Program-made: the position numbers and the translations under genes | Notes under the pieces: generated by a model | What the model saw: only the letters and a program-made list of their open reading frames with translations | Database searches by the model: none | What the model was told of the DNA's origin: nothing | Assembly (NCBI RefSeq): GCF_001591045.1 | Contig: NZ_BCUA01000032.1 | Location: 1-40,966, forward strand | Length of the DNA: 40,966 bases | Direction: 5' to 3' | Source: Sphingopyxis granuli NBRC 100800 | Lineage (GTDB): Bacteria > Pseudomonadota > Alphaproteobacteria > Sphingomonadales > Sphingomonadaceae | Shown here: positions 1 through 7,469 of the stretch, one piece after another | How positions within the stretch are numbered: position 1 is the stretch's first letter | Layout: each line of letters opens with the position of its first letter

Positions 1-24
1 TGCTCGATACTCTAAGCCTCGCCG

Positions 25-46
25 TCCCTCCCCTGGAGGGGAGGGA
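25..46. repeat. 9-bp perfect stem-loop after the small ORF
   Basis: A perfect inverted repeat has arms TCCCTCCCC and GGGGAGGGA around a 4-base loop. It lies just past the stop codon of the 57-residue ORF, so it may stop or stabilise the clpA transcript. No T-run follows it on the minus strand. The arms resemble the CCTCTCCCC/GGGGAGAGG repeat at 29257-29406, so it may instead be a short dispersed repeat. Confidence 0.55.
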
Positions 47-51
47 ATTAA

Positions 52-225
52 TTATGTTATTGTTCGGACAGCTTTTTTAAGCGCAGACTGTCGCTTCTTC
101 ATAACGGCCCGTGCGACCGCCAGCTGCTCATCCAATTCGTTGGATGCCAAGGCGCGCAAGATTTCGCGATCCTCGGTCATAATGGCCTCGGCAACGCGCA
201 TCTGGCGCTTCGACTCCTTGTCCAT
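52..225 (-). CDS. 57-residue hypothetical protein overlapping clpA
   Basis: This ORF starts with an ATG whose first base is the last base of the clpA TGA stop (TGATG). A GGAG stretch lies a few bases upstream inside the end of clpA. The product begins MDKESKRQMRVAEA, is rich in charged residues, looks helical, and ends with a basic tail; it has no signal peptide or membrane segment. I do not recognise the family. The one-base overlap suggests translational coupling to clpA, so a role near the ClpAP protease is possible, but that rests on position alone. The base composition is a little lower in G+C than the neighbours, so a chance ORF is not excluded. Confidence 0.5.
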   Translation of the reverse strand: MDKESKRQMRVAEAIMTEDREILRALASNELDEQLAVARAVMKKRQSALKKAVRTIT

Positions 226-2561
226 CACTCCGCCGCCTTCTCGGCCTTGCCTTTCGCCTTGCCCTTGCCGGCCTTGGGCGGGGCGGGGGTGATTTCGAAG
301 GCGAGCGGGTTGCCGACCTTGGCGTCCTCGCCCTGCTTCATCCTCACCTTGACCTCGCCGCCGTGGACCAGCTTGCCGAACAGCAGCTCCTCGGCGAGCG
401 GCTGCTTGATCTTCTCCTGGATCAGGCGGCCCATCGGACGCGCGCCATAGAGCTTGTCATAGCCCTTGTCGGTCAGCCACTTGCGCGCCGCCTCGTCGAG
501 CTGGATGTGGACGTTGCGGTCGGCAAGCTGCAGTTCGAGCTGCAGGATGAACTTGTCGACGACGCGCGCCACCACCTCTGGCGGCAGATAGCCGAAGGGC
601 ACGATCGCATCGAGGCGGTTGCGGAATTCGGGGGTGAACATGCGCTTCACCGCCTCTTCCTGCACATCCTCGCGCGTCGCGTTGCCGAAGCCGATCGATT
701 CGCGGGTCATGTCGCTGGCGCCCGCATTGGTCGTCATGATCAGGATGACGTTGCGGAAATCGACCGTCTTGCCGTGGTGGTCGGTCAGGCGGCCGTTGTC
801 CATCACCTGCAGCAGGATGTTGAACAGGTCGGGATGCGCCTTCTCGATCTCGTCGAGCAGCAGCACGCAGTGCGGATTCTGGTCGATCGCATCGGTCAGC
901 AGGCCGCCCTGGTCGTATCCGACATAGCCCGGCGGCGCGCCGATCAGGCGGCTCACCGAATGGCGCTCCATATATTCCGACATGTCGAAGCGCTGGAGCG
1001 GAATGCCGAGCAGCGCCGCGAGCTGCTTCGCCACCTCGGTCTTGCCGACGCCGGTCGGGCCGCTGAACAGATAGTTGCCGATCGGCTTTTCGGGATCGCG
1101 CAGCCCAGCGCGCGACAGCTTGATCGCCGACGCCAGCACCTCGATCGCGGTGTTCTGCCCGAACACCACGCGCTTGAGGTCGGTCTCGAGGCTTTCGAGC
1201 ACCTTCTTGTCGTCGCTCGACACCGATTTGGGCGGAATGCGCGCCATCGTCGCGATCACCGCCTCGATCTCCTTGGGGGTGATCGTCTTGCGCCGCTTCG
1301 ACGGCGGCACCAGCATCTGCATCGCGCCGACCTCGTCGATCACGTCGATCGCCTTGTCGGGCAGCTTGCGGTCGTTGATATAGCGTGCCGACAGCTCGAC
1401 CGCCGCGTTGATCGCGTCGGCAGTATATTTGACGTTATGGTGGCTCTCGAACGCCTCGCGCAGCCCGGCGAGGATCTTCTTGGTATCCTCGAGGCTCGGC
1501 TCGATCACGTCGATCTTCTGGAACCGGCGCAGCAGCGCGCGGTCCTTCTCGAAGTGGTTGCGGAACTCCTTGTAGGTCGTCGATCCGATGCAGCGGATGA
1601 CGCCGCCCGACAGCGCGGGCTTGAGCAGGTTCGATGCGTCCATCGCGCCGCCGCTCGTCGCGCCGGCGCCGATCACCGTGTGAATCTCGTCGATGAACAG
1701 GATCGCGTGCGGCAGGCCCTCGAGTTCGGAGACGACCTGCTTCAGCCGCTCCTCGAAGTCGCCGCGATAGCGCGTGCCGGCGAGCAGCGCGCCCATGTCG
1801 AGCGAATAGATCACCGCTTCCTTGAGCACGTCGGGCACGTCGCCCTCGACGATCTTGCGCGCGAGCCCTTCGGCGATCGCGGTCTTGCCGACGCCGGGAT
1901 CGCCGACATAGAGCGGGTTGTTCTTGCTGCGGCGGCACAGGATCTGAATCGTGCGGTCGACCTCGGCGCCGCGGCCGATCAGCGGGTCGACCTTGCCGCC
2001 CTTCGCCTTCTCGTTCAGGTTGACGGTGAACTGGTCGAGCGCGGTTTCCTTCTTGTTCTTCGCCTCGCCCTTGTCCTTCGCTTCTTCCTTCTCCTCTGGC
2101 TCGGCCTGTGCGGCGGGCTTGCCGCCCTTGCCGACGCCGTGGCTGAGGTAGGAAACCGCGTCGAGCCGCGTCAGGTCCTGCTGCTGGAGGAAATAGACGG
2201 CATAGGATTCGCGCTCCGAAAACAGCGCGACGAGGACGTTGGCGCCCGTCACCTCGTCCTTGCCCGACGACTGGACGTGCAGGATCGCGCGCTGGACGAC
2301 GCGCTGGAAACCGCTGGTGGGGCTGGGGTCGCTGTGCCCCTCGACCTTCAGGCTGTCGAGTTCGGTGTCGAGATAGTGGACCACCGCCGATTGCAGGTCG
2401 CCCAATGCGACGCCGCAGGCGCGCATCACCTCGGCGGCGTGCTCGTCGTCGATCAGCGCATAGAGCAGATGCTCCAGCGTTGCATATTCATGGTGCCGCT
2501 CCGACGCGGCCTTCAACGCGTTGTGCAGGGTCTTTTCGAGCGATTCCGAAAAGGACGGCAT
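225..2561 (-). CDS. clpA: ATP-dependent Clp protease ATP-binding subunit ClpA
   Basis: ClpA is the Hsp100 unfoldase that threads substrates into the ClpP peptidase in the cytoplasm. The 778-residue protein has an N-terminal Clp repeat domain (about 1-140), an acidic and lysine-rich linker, and a first AAA module with Walker A GDPGVGKT near residue 220 and Walker B LFIDEIH. The second AAA module has GPTGVGKT, LLLDEIEKAH and the pore motif GYVGY. An IGF tripeptide near residue 623 is the known ClpP-docking loop, so it is ClpA rather than ClpB. The C-terminus is a Lys/Ala-rich tail. I chose the ATG at 2561 because AAGGAG lies just upstream; an in-frame start 18 codons earlier lacks this. The adaptor gene clpS, often beside clpA, is not in this window. 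Confidence 0.97.
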   Translation of the reverse strand: MPSFSESLEKTLHNALKAASERHHEYATLEHLLYALIDDEHAAEVMRACGVALGDLQSAVVHYLDTELDSLKVEGHSDPSPTSGFQRVVQRAILHVQSSGKDEVTGANVLVALFSERESYAVYFLQQQDLTRLDAVSYLSHGVGKGGKPAAQAEPEEKEEAKDKGEAKNKKETALDQFTVNLNEKAKGGKVDPLIGRGAEVDRTIQILCRRSKNNPLYVGDPGVGKTAIAEGLARKIVEGDVPDVLKEAVIYSLDMGALLAGTRYRGDFEERLKQVVSELEGLPHAILFIDEIHTVIGAGATSGGAMDASNLLKPALSGGVIRCIGSTTYKEFRNHFEKDRALLRRFQKIDVIEPSLEDTKKILAGLREAFESHHNVKYTADAINAAVELSARYINDRKLPDKAIDVIDEVGAMQMLVPPSKRRKTITPKEIEAVIATMARIPPKSVSSDDKKVLESLETDLKRVVFGQNTAIEVLASAIKLSRAGLRDPEKPIGNYLFSGPTGVGKTEVAKQLAALLGIPLQRFDMSEYMERHSVSRLIGAPPGYVGYDQGGLLTDAIDQNPHCVLLLDEIEKAHPDLFNILLQVMDNGRLTDHHGKTVDFRNVILIMTTNAGASDMTRESIGFGNATREDVQEEAVKRMFTPEFRNRLDAIVPFGYLPPEVVARVVDKFILQLELQLADRNVHIQLDEAARKWLTDKGYDKLYGARPMGRLIQEKIKQPLAEELLFGKLVHGGEVKVRMKQGEDAKVGNPLAFEITPAPPKAGKGKAKGKAEKAAE

Positions 2562-2666
2562 GGGTCGTTCTCCTTGCGAGACCCGCCGGGGAGAGGCGGA
2601 CCCCTGGGACCACAAGGTGGCGATGCCGCCGCTTCACCGCAAGGGAAAAGCGGAAGCCACGGTCAA

Positions 2667-2696
2667 ATTAGAGCCACAGCCTTGCTTCATGGTTAA
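2667..2696 (-). promoter_or_regulatory. Candidate promoter of clpA
   Basis: On the minus strand TTAACC is followed after 18 bases by TCTAAT, which matches five of six bases of the -10 consensus. It lies about 105 bases upstream of the clpA start. No heat-shock-type sigma-32 box was evident by eye. Confidence 0.35.
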
Positions 2697-2759
2697 CAAA
2701 GCCTTGGGAAAGGACGGCGGCGAACGCCGAAATCCTGGTTTTGAACGAAGTGCCCTGTG

Positions 2760-2843
2760 CTCCCGCGAAGGCGGGAGTCCAGAGCGACGCAGGCGAGCGT
2801 CGGCGTCAGGACGCCCCGGGTCCCCGCCTGCGCGGGGACACGA
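2760..2843. repeat. Dispersed inverted repeat, cgcgaaggcggg type
   Basis: The left arm contains TCCCGCGAAGGCGGGAGTCC and the right arm GGTCCCCGCCTGCGCGGGGA, an imperfect inverted repeat. A near relative is at 34882-34950 and a truncated one at 18851-18873. It lies between the clpA promoter region and the end of the quinone oxidoreductase gene, which both read leftwards, so it could end the oxidoreductase transcript. Apart from this repeat and the clpA promoter, the 299 bases from 2562 to 2860 hold nothing I recognise. Confidence 0.7.
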
Positions 2844-2860
2844 GAATAGTTCCGGAAATC

Positions 2861-3838
2861 CTAAACTGTCAGCACGATCTTTCCGACATGCTCGCCCGCC
2901 TGCATGCGGGCGTGCGCGGCGGCGGCTTCGGCCAGCGCGAAGCGCCGGTCCATCGCCGGCTTCCAGCCGCCCTCGGCAAGCTGCGGCCACAGCGTCCGGT
3001 GGATTTCGTCGGCCAGCGCCGCCTTGAACGAGGCGCTGCGCGCGCGCAGCGTCGACCCGGTCATCGTCTGCCGCCGCCGCATCAGACTCGATATGTCGAC
3101 CTGTGCCGTCGCGCCGCGCTGGAAGGCGATGCTGACGTGCCGCCCGTCGTCGGCGAGGCAGGCGAGGTTGCGCGGCACATAGTCGCCCCCGACCATGTCG
3201 AGCACAACGTCGACGCCCTTGCCGTCGGTGAACGCCTTGACCGCCTCGACATAGTCCTCGGTCGAATAGTCGATCGCGAGGTCGGCGCCGAGCGCGCGCG
3301 CCGCGGCGCATTTGTCCGCGCTGCCGCACGTTACCGCGATCCGGATGTCGAACAGCTTGCACAGCCCGATCGCGGTGGTGCCGATGCCGCTGGTGCCGCC
3401 GTGGACGAGCACCGTCTCGCCGTCCTTGACCCAGCCCCGTTCGAACAGATTGTGCCAGACGGTGAAGACGGTTTCGGGCAGCGCCGCCGCCTCTTCCATC
3501 GAGAATCCCGCGGGCACCGGCAGGCAGCTTCCCGCCGGCGCGACGCAATATTCGGCATAGCCGCCGCCCGCGACGAGCGCGCATACCGCCTGTCCCAACA
3601 TCTCCGGGTCGCCGCCCGGTCCGATCGCGGCGACCGTCCCCGCAACCTCCAGCCCCGGCAGGTCCGAGGCGCCCGGCGGCGGCGGATAAAAGCCCATGCG
3701 CTGCAGCACGTCGGGGCGGTTCACCCCCGCCGCGGCGACGCGGATCAGCACTTCGTCGGGTCCCGGCTGCGGCACCGGCCGCGTCTCCGGCACCAGAACC
3801 TCGGGTCCGCCCGGTTCGCGGATCGCGATGGCGGTCAT
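2861..3838 (-). CDS. NAD(P)H-quinone oxidoreductase, zinc-independent MDR family
   Basis: This 325-residue protein belongs to the medium-chain dehydrogenase/reductase superfamily, quinone oxidoreductase branch (PIG3/QOR-like), which uses NADPH to reduce quinones or related carbonyls in the cytosol. It has the GroES-like N-terminal part (AIREPGGPEVL), a nucleotide-binding loop VHGGTSGIGTTAI around residues 145-157, and the PGLEVAGTV motif. The cysteine and histidine ligands of the catalytic zinc in alcohol dehydrogenases are not evident. The start is the ATG at 3838, where homology begins; its ribosome site is weak, and an upstream GTG could serve instead. It is transcribed away from the DUF1192 gene. 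The substrate cannot be predicted. Confidence 0.9.
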   Translation of the reverse strand: MTAIAIREPGGPEVLVPETRPVPQPGPDEVLIRVAAAGVNRPDVLQRMGFYPPPPGASDLPGLEVAGTVAAIGPGGDPEMLGQAVCALVAGGGYAEYCVAPAGSCLPVPAGFSMEEAAALPETVFTVWHNLFERGWVKDGETVLVHGGTSGIGTTAIGLCKLFDIRIAVTCGSADKCAAARALGADLAIDYSTEDYVEAVKAFTDGKGVDVVLDMVGGDYVPRNLACLADDGRHVSIAFQRGATAQVDISSLMRRRQTMTGSTLRARSASFKAALADEIHRTLWPQLAEGGWKPAMDRRFALAEAAAAHARMQAGEHVGKIVLTV

Positions 3839-4070
3839 GCTCGCTGGCAAGCTGGTCACGCTCTGAAATCCCCCACTAGCTCCACCCGCTCTCCGCGCCG
3901 CCGGTCCCGATCCGCCAGCGCCCGTAGTTCGGGCAGGCGGATGCGGATCGTGTCCGGGGCGACGGCGGAAAGGGCGAGGCGTCATCCTTGTGGCCCGCCT
4001 TATTGACAGAGGGACGGCACGGGTCAACAGTCGCGCGCCATCGGCCGCGACCGGCGCGAAAGGAAACGCC

Positions 4071-4268
4071 ATGGACGACGACGATCTTCCCCGCCGCCGC
4101 GACGACCTGCTCGCCGCGCTGATTCGCCAGCCGCTCGACCCGCTGTCGGTCGACGAACTCGCCGACCGCATCGCCGTGCTCGAAGCCGAAATCGAACGCA
4201 CCAGAAAGCACGCCGCCGCCGCGGGCAGCTTCAAGGCAAACGCGGAGGCGTTGTTCCGCAAAGGCTAA
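4071..4268 (+). CDS. DUF1192 family small protein
   Basis: This 65-residue protein matches the DUF1192 family, short alphaproteobacterial proteins of unknown role. It has an acidic start (MDDDDLPRRR), then the segment LDPLSVDELADRIAVLEAEI that probably forms a coiled coil, and a C-terminal half carrying AEALFRKG. There is no signal peptide or membrane helix, so it should be cytosolic. AAAGGA lies at good distance from the ATG at 4071; an in-frame start 27 codons earlier has no ribosome site. It faces away from the quinone oxidoreductase gene with about 230 bases between the two starts. Function is unknown. Confidence 0.85.
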   Translation: MDDDDLPRRRDDLLAALIRQPLDPLSVDELADRIAVLEAEIERTRKHAAAAGSFKANAEALFRKG

Positions 4269-4294
4269 TATGGTGGAATCAAGGTTCTTGTCAT

Positions 4295-4382
4295 CATCGT
4301 CACCCCCGGGCTGGACCCGGGGCCCCGCTTCCTTTCGCACACGGACCGAGGAAAAGCGGGATTCCGGGTCCAGCCCGGGATG
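4295..4382. repeat. Dispersed inverted repeat, cccgggctggacccgg type
   Basis: The left arm CCCGGGCTGGACCCGG (4305-4320) and the right arm CCGGGTCCAGCCCGGG (4364-4379) are exact reverse complements. A second inner pair, CCCCGCTT and AAGCGGG, continues the stem. It sits between the stop codons of two convergent genes, so a bidirectional transcription stop is likely. Such elements are common in sphingomonad intergenic DNA. Confidence 0.8.
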
Positions 4383-4432
4383 GCGAAATCAAGGAAGCGA
4401 ACTTCGGATTCAGGTGACCAGGGCGACGCCCT

Positions 4433-5797
4433 CTAGCGGTCGACCACCAGACAGGGACGGCCGTCCTTCTTCACCGCCGAGCAGAAGGATTCGGCGTCGG
4501 CTTTGCTCGCGAAATCGCCGACCTGAAGGCGGGTGAGCTTGCCGCTCTTGACCAGATAGGGCTGGCGTGCGGCCGCCGCGGGATAGGCTTTCTCGACCGT
4601 CCGCCAGAGGCTCCGCGCATTCGCCTCGACGCCGAAGGCGCCGAGTTGCGCGCGCCACGGGCTCTTGCCGGCGGTGGGAGCGGGGGCGGGCGCCACCGCT
4701 TTCGGCGTGGCGACGACCACCTTCTCCTGCACGGGAGCGGGCGCGGGCGTGGGTATCGGTGCCGGAGTCGGTGGCGGCGCGGGCGTTTCGGCGGGCGGCA
4801 ACGGTCCCTTTTCGGGCGGCGCGGCATAGCTGGTGCCCGGCGCCGCGGGCTGCGACGGCGGCGGCGTGACGACGCGGATCGCGCCGGGCGCCGTCTGGAC
4901 GGTGTCGGCTGGAGCTTCCTTCGCGGCCGCGGTTGCCACATCGGCGTTGGCCGCAGCCTCGGCCGCCGCGGCGGCGGCGTGCTGCGCGGCCGGCGACAGC
5001 GGCGCCGCGGGCCTGGGGGTCGGGGCAGGGGTCGGGGCGGGGGCCGGTGCCGGCGCAAGAACGGGCGGCGGCGTGTAGAGCGTGCCGGGGACCGAGGCGG
5101 GCAGGCTCGCGGTCTGTACCGGCGATGGCGCGGATTTCGGCGCTTCGGGCGCGGCGGCGTTCACCGCGGCGAGCCGTGCGCGCTGCTCGTTCTTCTCCAT
5201 TTCGGGCAGCAGCGCGAGGCCCCGCTGCCGCTGGTCGAGCGGGATCAGCCGGTCGAGCTGCGCGAGGCGCGCCGAGGCGATACCGAGTCCGGCATCGCTC
5301 GCGCGCTTGGTCAGCGCATAGGCGCGCGGCCAGTCCTTCGCCGCGAGGTCGCCGTTGAACATCGCTGTGCCCAGGACATATTGCGCGCGCGGTTCGCCGC
5401 GCTCGGCCGACCGGGTGATGAAGGGCATCGCCTCGTCGCGGCGATTGGCGGTGAAGAGCACGAGGCCCAGATTGTCTTCGGCCTGCAAATGCCCCTGTTT
5501 CGCGGCGCGGCGATACCAGCCCTCGGCCTGGCTCAGGTCGGCGGGCACGCCGCGGCCGAGCTTGTAGGCCTGGCCGAGGTTGAATTGGGCGTCGGGATCG
5601 CCGGCGATCGCGAGCGGGCGCCACACGGCCACTGCCTTCGCATAGTTGCCCGCTTCCCAGGCATCGACGCCGGCCTTGACGTCGGGCGCTGCCGCCGCTG
5701 CCGGAGGCGCGGCCTTGGTCGCGGCCAGCGCGGGCGCGGCGAGCAGCACGGCCGGGATCAGCGGCGCGGCCAGCAAGAGGGTGCGGTATGAACGCAT
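4433..5797 (-). CDS. Periplasmic Sel1/TPR-repeat protein with C-terminal SPOR domain
   Basis: This 454-residue protein starts with a Sec signal peptide ending in APALAA. It continues with Sel1-like repeats (about residues 40-200, including AQFNLGQAYKLGRGV and AQYVLGTAMFNGD), then a long Ala/Pro linker, and ends in a SPOR domain (about 380-454, starting at SPWRAQLGAFG). SPOR domains bind denuded septal peptidoglycan, and Sel1 repeats bind proteins, so a periplasmic cell-wall role is likely. The ATG at 5797 has GGAG seven bases upstream; the TTG two codons earlier is less likely. The gene points away from the parA-like operon, whose last gene also encodes a repeat plus SPOR protein. Partner unknown. 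Confidence 0.88.
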   Translation of the reverse strand: MRSYRTLLLAAPLIPAVLLAAPALAATKAAPPAAAAAPDVKAGVDAWEAGNYAKAVAVWRPLAIAGDPDAQFNLGQAYKLGRGVPADLSQAEGWYRRAAKQGHLQAEDNLGLVLFTANRRDEAMPFITRSAERGEPRAQYVLGTAMFNGDLAAKDWPRAYALTKRASDAGLGIASARLAQLDRLIPLDQRQRGLALLPEMEKNEQRARLAAVNAAAPEAPKSAPSPVQTASLPASVPGTLYTPPPVLAPAPAPAPTPAPTPRPAAPLSPAAQHAAAAAAEAAANADVATAAAKEAPADTVQTAPGAIRVVTPPPSQPAAPGTSYAAPPEKGPLPPAETPAPPPTPAPIPTPAPAPVQEKVVVATPKAVAPAPAPTAGKSPWRAQLGAFGVEANARSLWRTVEKAYPAAAARQPYLVKSGKLTRLQVGDFASKADAESFCSAVKKDGRPCLVVDR

Positions 5798-5865
5798 CGG
5801 CAATCTCCAATGAACGGCGTCACTTGACGAGCGAGCAGTTCCGCCCGCCGTCCTAATCCCAAATG

Positions 5866-5882
5866 GCTAACACCCCGTTAGC
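5866..5882. promoter_or_regulatory. Palindrome GCTAAC-N5-GTTAGC between divergent genes
   Basis: Perfect 6-base arms around a 5-base centre lie in the 255-base region between the SPOR gene (start 5797) and the parA-like gene (start 6053). The size and position fit a dimeric regulator's operator. No regulator is known to me for this exact motif. Confidence 0.4.
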
Positions 5883-5986
5883 GAAAAACGCGGGGTCGCG
5901 GCTTTTGATCCGAAATGGCACAAACGCCTCTTAAGCTCTTGTTGACCATGAGCGCGAACCGATCGTTCACCATCTTTTCGGCATCG

Positions 5987-6001
5987 TTAACCCAATTTTA
6001 G
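5987..6001 (+). promoter_or_regulatory. CtrA-like box TTAA-N7-TTAG upstream of the parA-like gene
   Basis: TTAA followed by seven bases and TTAG matches the alphaproteobacterial CtrA consensus TTAA-N7-TTAA in seven of eight fixed bases. It lies about 50 bases before the GTG start of the ParA gene. A single near-match can occur by chance, so cell-cycle control is only a suggestion. Confidence 0.3.
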
Positions 6002-6052
6002 GCTCCCGCGTGGCATCCCGTCGCCAATTCGAGGATATCCAGGGGGACAGTC

Positions 6053-6775
6053 GTGCGCGTTCTGGCATTGGCTTCACAAAAAGGCGGATCGGGCAAGACC
6101 ACCCTGTCCGGGCATCTCGCGGTGCAGGCGCAGCTTGCCGGCGCCGGTCCCGTCGTTCTCATCGACATCGATCCGCAGGGCTCGCTCGCCGACTGGTGGA
6201 ACGAGCGCGAAACCGACCTTCCGGCCTTCGCCCAGACCACGGTCGCGCGGCTCGCCTCCGATCTGGAGATATTGCGCCAGCAGGGCTTCAAGCTCGCGGT
6301 CATCGACACGCCGCCGGCGATCACCATGGCGATCCAGAGCGTGATTTCGGTCGCCGAGCTGATCGTCGTCCCGACGCGTCCCAGCCCGCACGACCTGCGC
6401 GCCGTCGGCGCCACCGTCGACCTGTGCGAGCGCGCGGGCAAGCCGCTGGTGTTCGTCGTCAACGCCGCGACGCCCAAGGCGAAGATTACCAGCGAGGCCG
6501 CGGTCGCGCTGTCGCAGCACGGCACCGTCGCGCCGGTGACGCTGCACCACCGCACCGACTATGCCGCTTCGATGATCGACGGCCGCACGGTGATGGAGGT
6601 CGATCCGAACGGCCGCTCGGCCGAGGAGGTCCGCCAGCTGTGGACCTATATCAACGACCGGCTGGAGAAGAATTTCCGCCGCACCGTCTTTTCGGCGCCG
6701 ATGCCCGCGCAGGCGGGTTACGGCGCGGTGCGTCCGCTGGGCGGGGGCTTCGGCCGCCGCATCGCGGGCCAGTGA
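6053..6775 (+). CDS. ParA-family partition-type ATPase
   Basis: This 240-residue protein is a ParA/MinD-superfamily ATPase. It has the deviant Walker A motif KGGSGKTT at residues 10-17, the second motif IDIDPQGS, and Walker B VIDTPPA. ATPases of this type dimerise with ATP on DNA or membrane and position cargo such as DNA, chemoreceptor clusters or envelope machines. The start is a GTG with GGGGGA at good distance. The next gene starts 17 bases downstream and encodes a ribbon-helix-helix protein, the kind of partner seen in small plasmid partition pairs. No replication initiator or plasmid gene is near, and a third gene encodes an envelope protein, so classical plasmid partition seems unlikely. 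The C-terminal tail rich in Gly/Arg is unusual. Confidence 0.9.
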   Translation: MRVLALASQKGGSGKTTLSGHLAVQAQLAGAGPVVLIDIDPQGSLADWWNERETDLPAFAQTTVARLASDLEILRQQGFKLAVIDTPPAITMAIQSVISVAELIVVPTRPSPHDLRAVGATVDLCERAGKPLVFVVNAATPKAKITSEAAVALSQHGTVAPVTLHHRTDYAASMIDGRTVMEVDPNGRSAEEVRQLWTYINDRLEKNFRRTVFSAPMPAQAGYGAVRPLGGGFGRRIAGQ

Positions 6776-6792
6776 GCGGGGGAGCGGAACTC

Positions 6793-7443
6793 ATGGGCGA
6801 ACCCAAACCACTTGCCTCGCTGAGCGCCGGCCTGCTCGCCCGCAAGGGCGCGGCGCGCCCCGCGATGCGCCGTCAGCCGCTCGGCAGCGGCCCCGCGCCG
6901 CTCGTCCAGCCGGGCTATGACGATCTTGGCTGGAACGACATGGGCTATGACGTCGATCCGCAGCAGTCGTCCGAACCGGCGCATATGGTCGACCTGAAGC
7001 CGCTGCTCGCCGGATCGGTGCTGCAGCACAACAGCGAGGCCGAACAGGCGGTCGAGGACAGCGCGGTTCCCGACGCGCCGCTCGCGGCGCCCGAAGCCGA
7101 GGCACCCGCGAATCTGCCCACGATTCCAGAGGTCGTGCGTCAGCAGGAATCGCTGCTCGACCGCGTCGCCGCTGTGGCGCGCAAGGTCGAACGGCGCCCT
7201 GAAGCGAAGGCGCCCGAAGGGCCGGCACGCGCGCCGCGTGCCCGCGACAAGGCGGCCTTCACGCTGCGCCTCGATGCCGAACGCCATCTGCGCCTGCGCC
7301 TTGCGAGCGCGGTGACGAACCGCTCGGCGCAGGGCATTTTGACCGATTTGCTCGACGATTATCTCTCGTCGCTGCCCGAGATCGACGCAATGGCGAGCCG
7401 CCTGCCGGCGGCGCGTCCGGCGCGCCGGGCGCGGCAGCGCTAA
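6793..7443 (+). CDS. ParA-linked protein with C-terminal ribbon-helix-helix-like region
   Basis: This 216-residue protein has an N-terminal part rich in Pro, Ala and Gln with no clear domain. The C-terminal region (about 155-185) has the layout of a ribbon-helix-helix DNA-binding domain: a beta strand AFTLRL, a helix DAERHLRLRL, a turn with NRS, and a second helix ILTDLLDDYL. A basic tail follows. I chose the ATG at 6793, which has GGAG upstream and follows the ParA stop; a longer open frame upstream overlaps parA and is a shadow. By analogy with ParA partners it may bind DNA and stimulate the ATPase, but the fold is my reading of the pattern and no family name is known to me. Confidence 0.75.
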   Translation: MGEPKPLASLSAGLLARKGAARPAMRRQPLGSGPAPLVQPGYDDLGWNDMGYDVDPQQSSEPAHMVDLKPLLAGSVLQHNSEAEQAVEDSAVPDAPLAAPEAEAPANLPTIPEVVRQQESLLDRVAAVARKVERRPEAKAPEGPARAPRARDKAAFTLRLDAERHLRLRLASAVTNRSAQGILTDLLDDYLSSLPEIDAMASRLPAARPARRARQR

Positions 7444-7469
7444 GACCCAAGTTTGGGGGGACTGTAAAG

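Noticed and set aside
363..2696. Long plus-strand open frame opposite clpA
   Set aside because: It mirrors clpA codons in the antisense direction, which is common in high-GC DNA, and its product is repetitive Arg/Leu/Ala with no known domain.
6053..6775. Integrated plasmid or chromosomal parAB origin-segregation locus
   Set aside because: No ParB-type protein, parS-like repeats, replication initiator or mobility gene is nearby.
6010..6792. Upstream extension of the RHH-protein frame
   Set aside because: The extension overlaps parA entirely, and its product has no protein-like character; the ATG at 6793 is the natural start.
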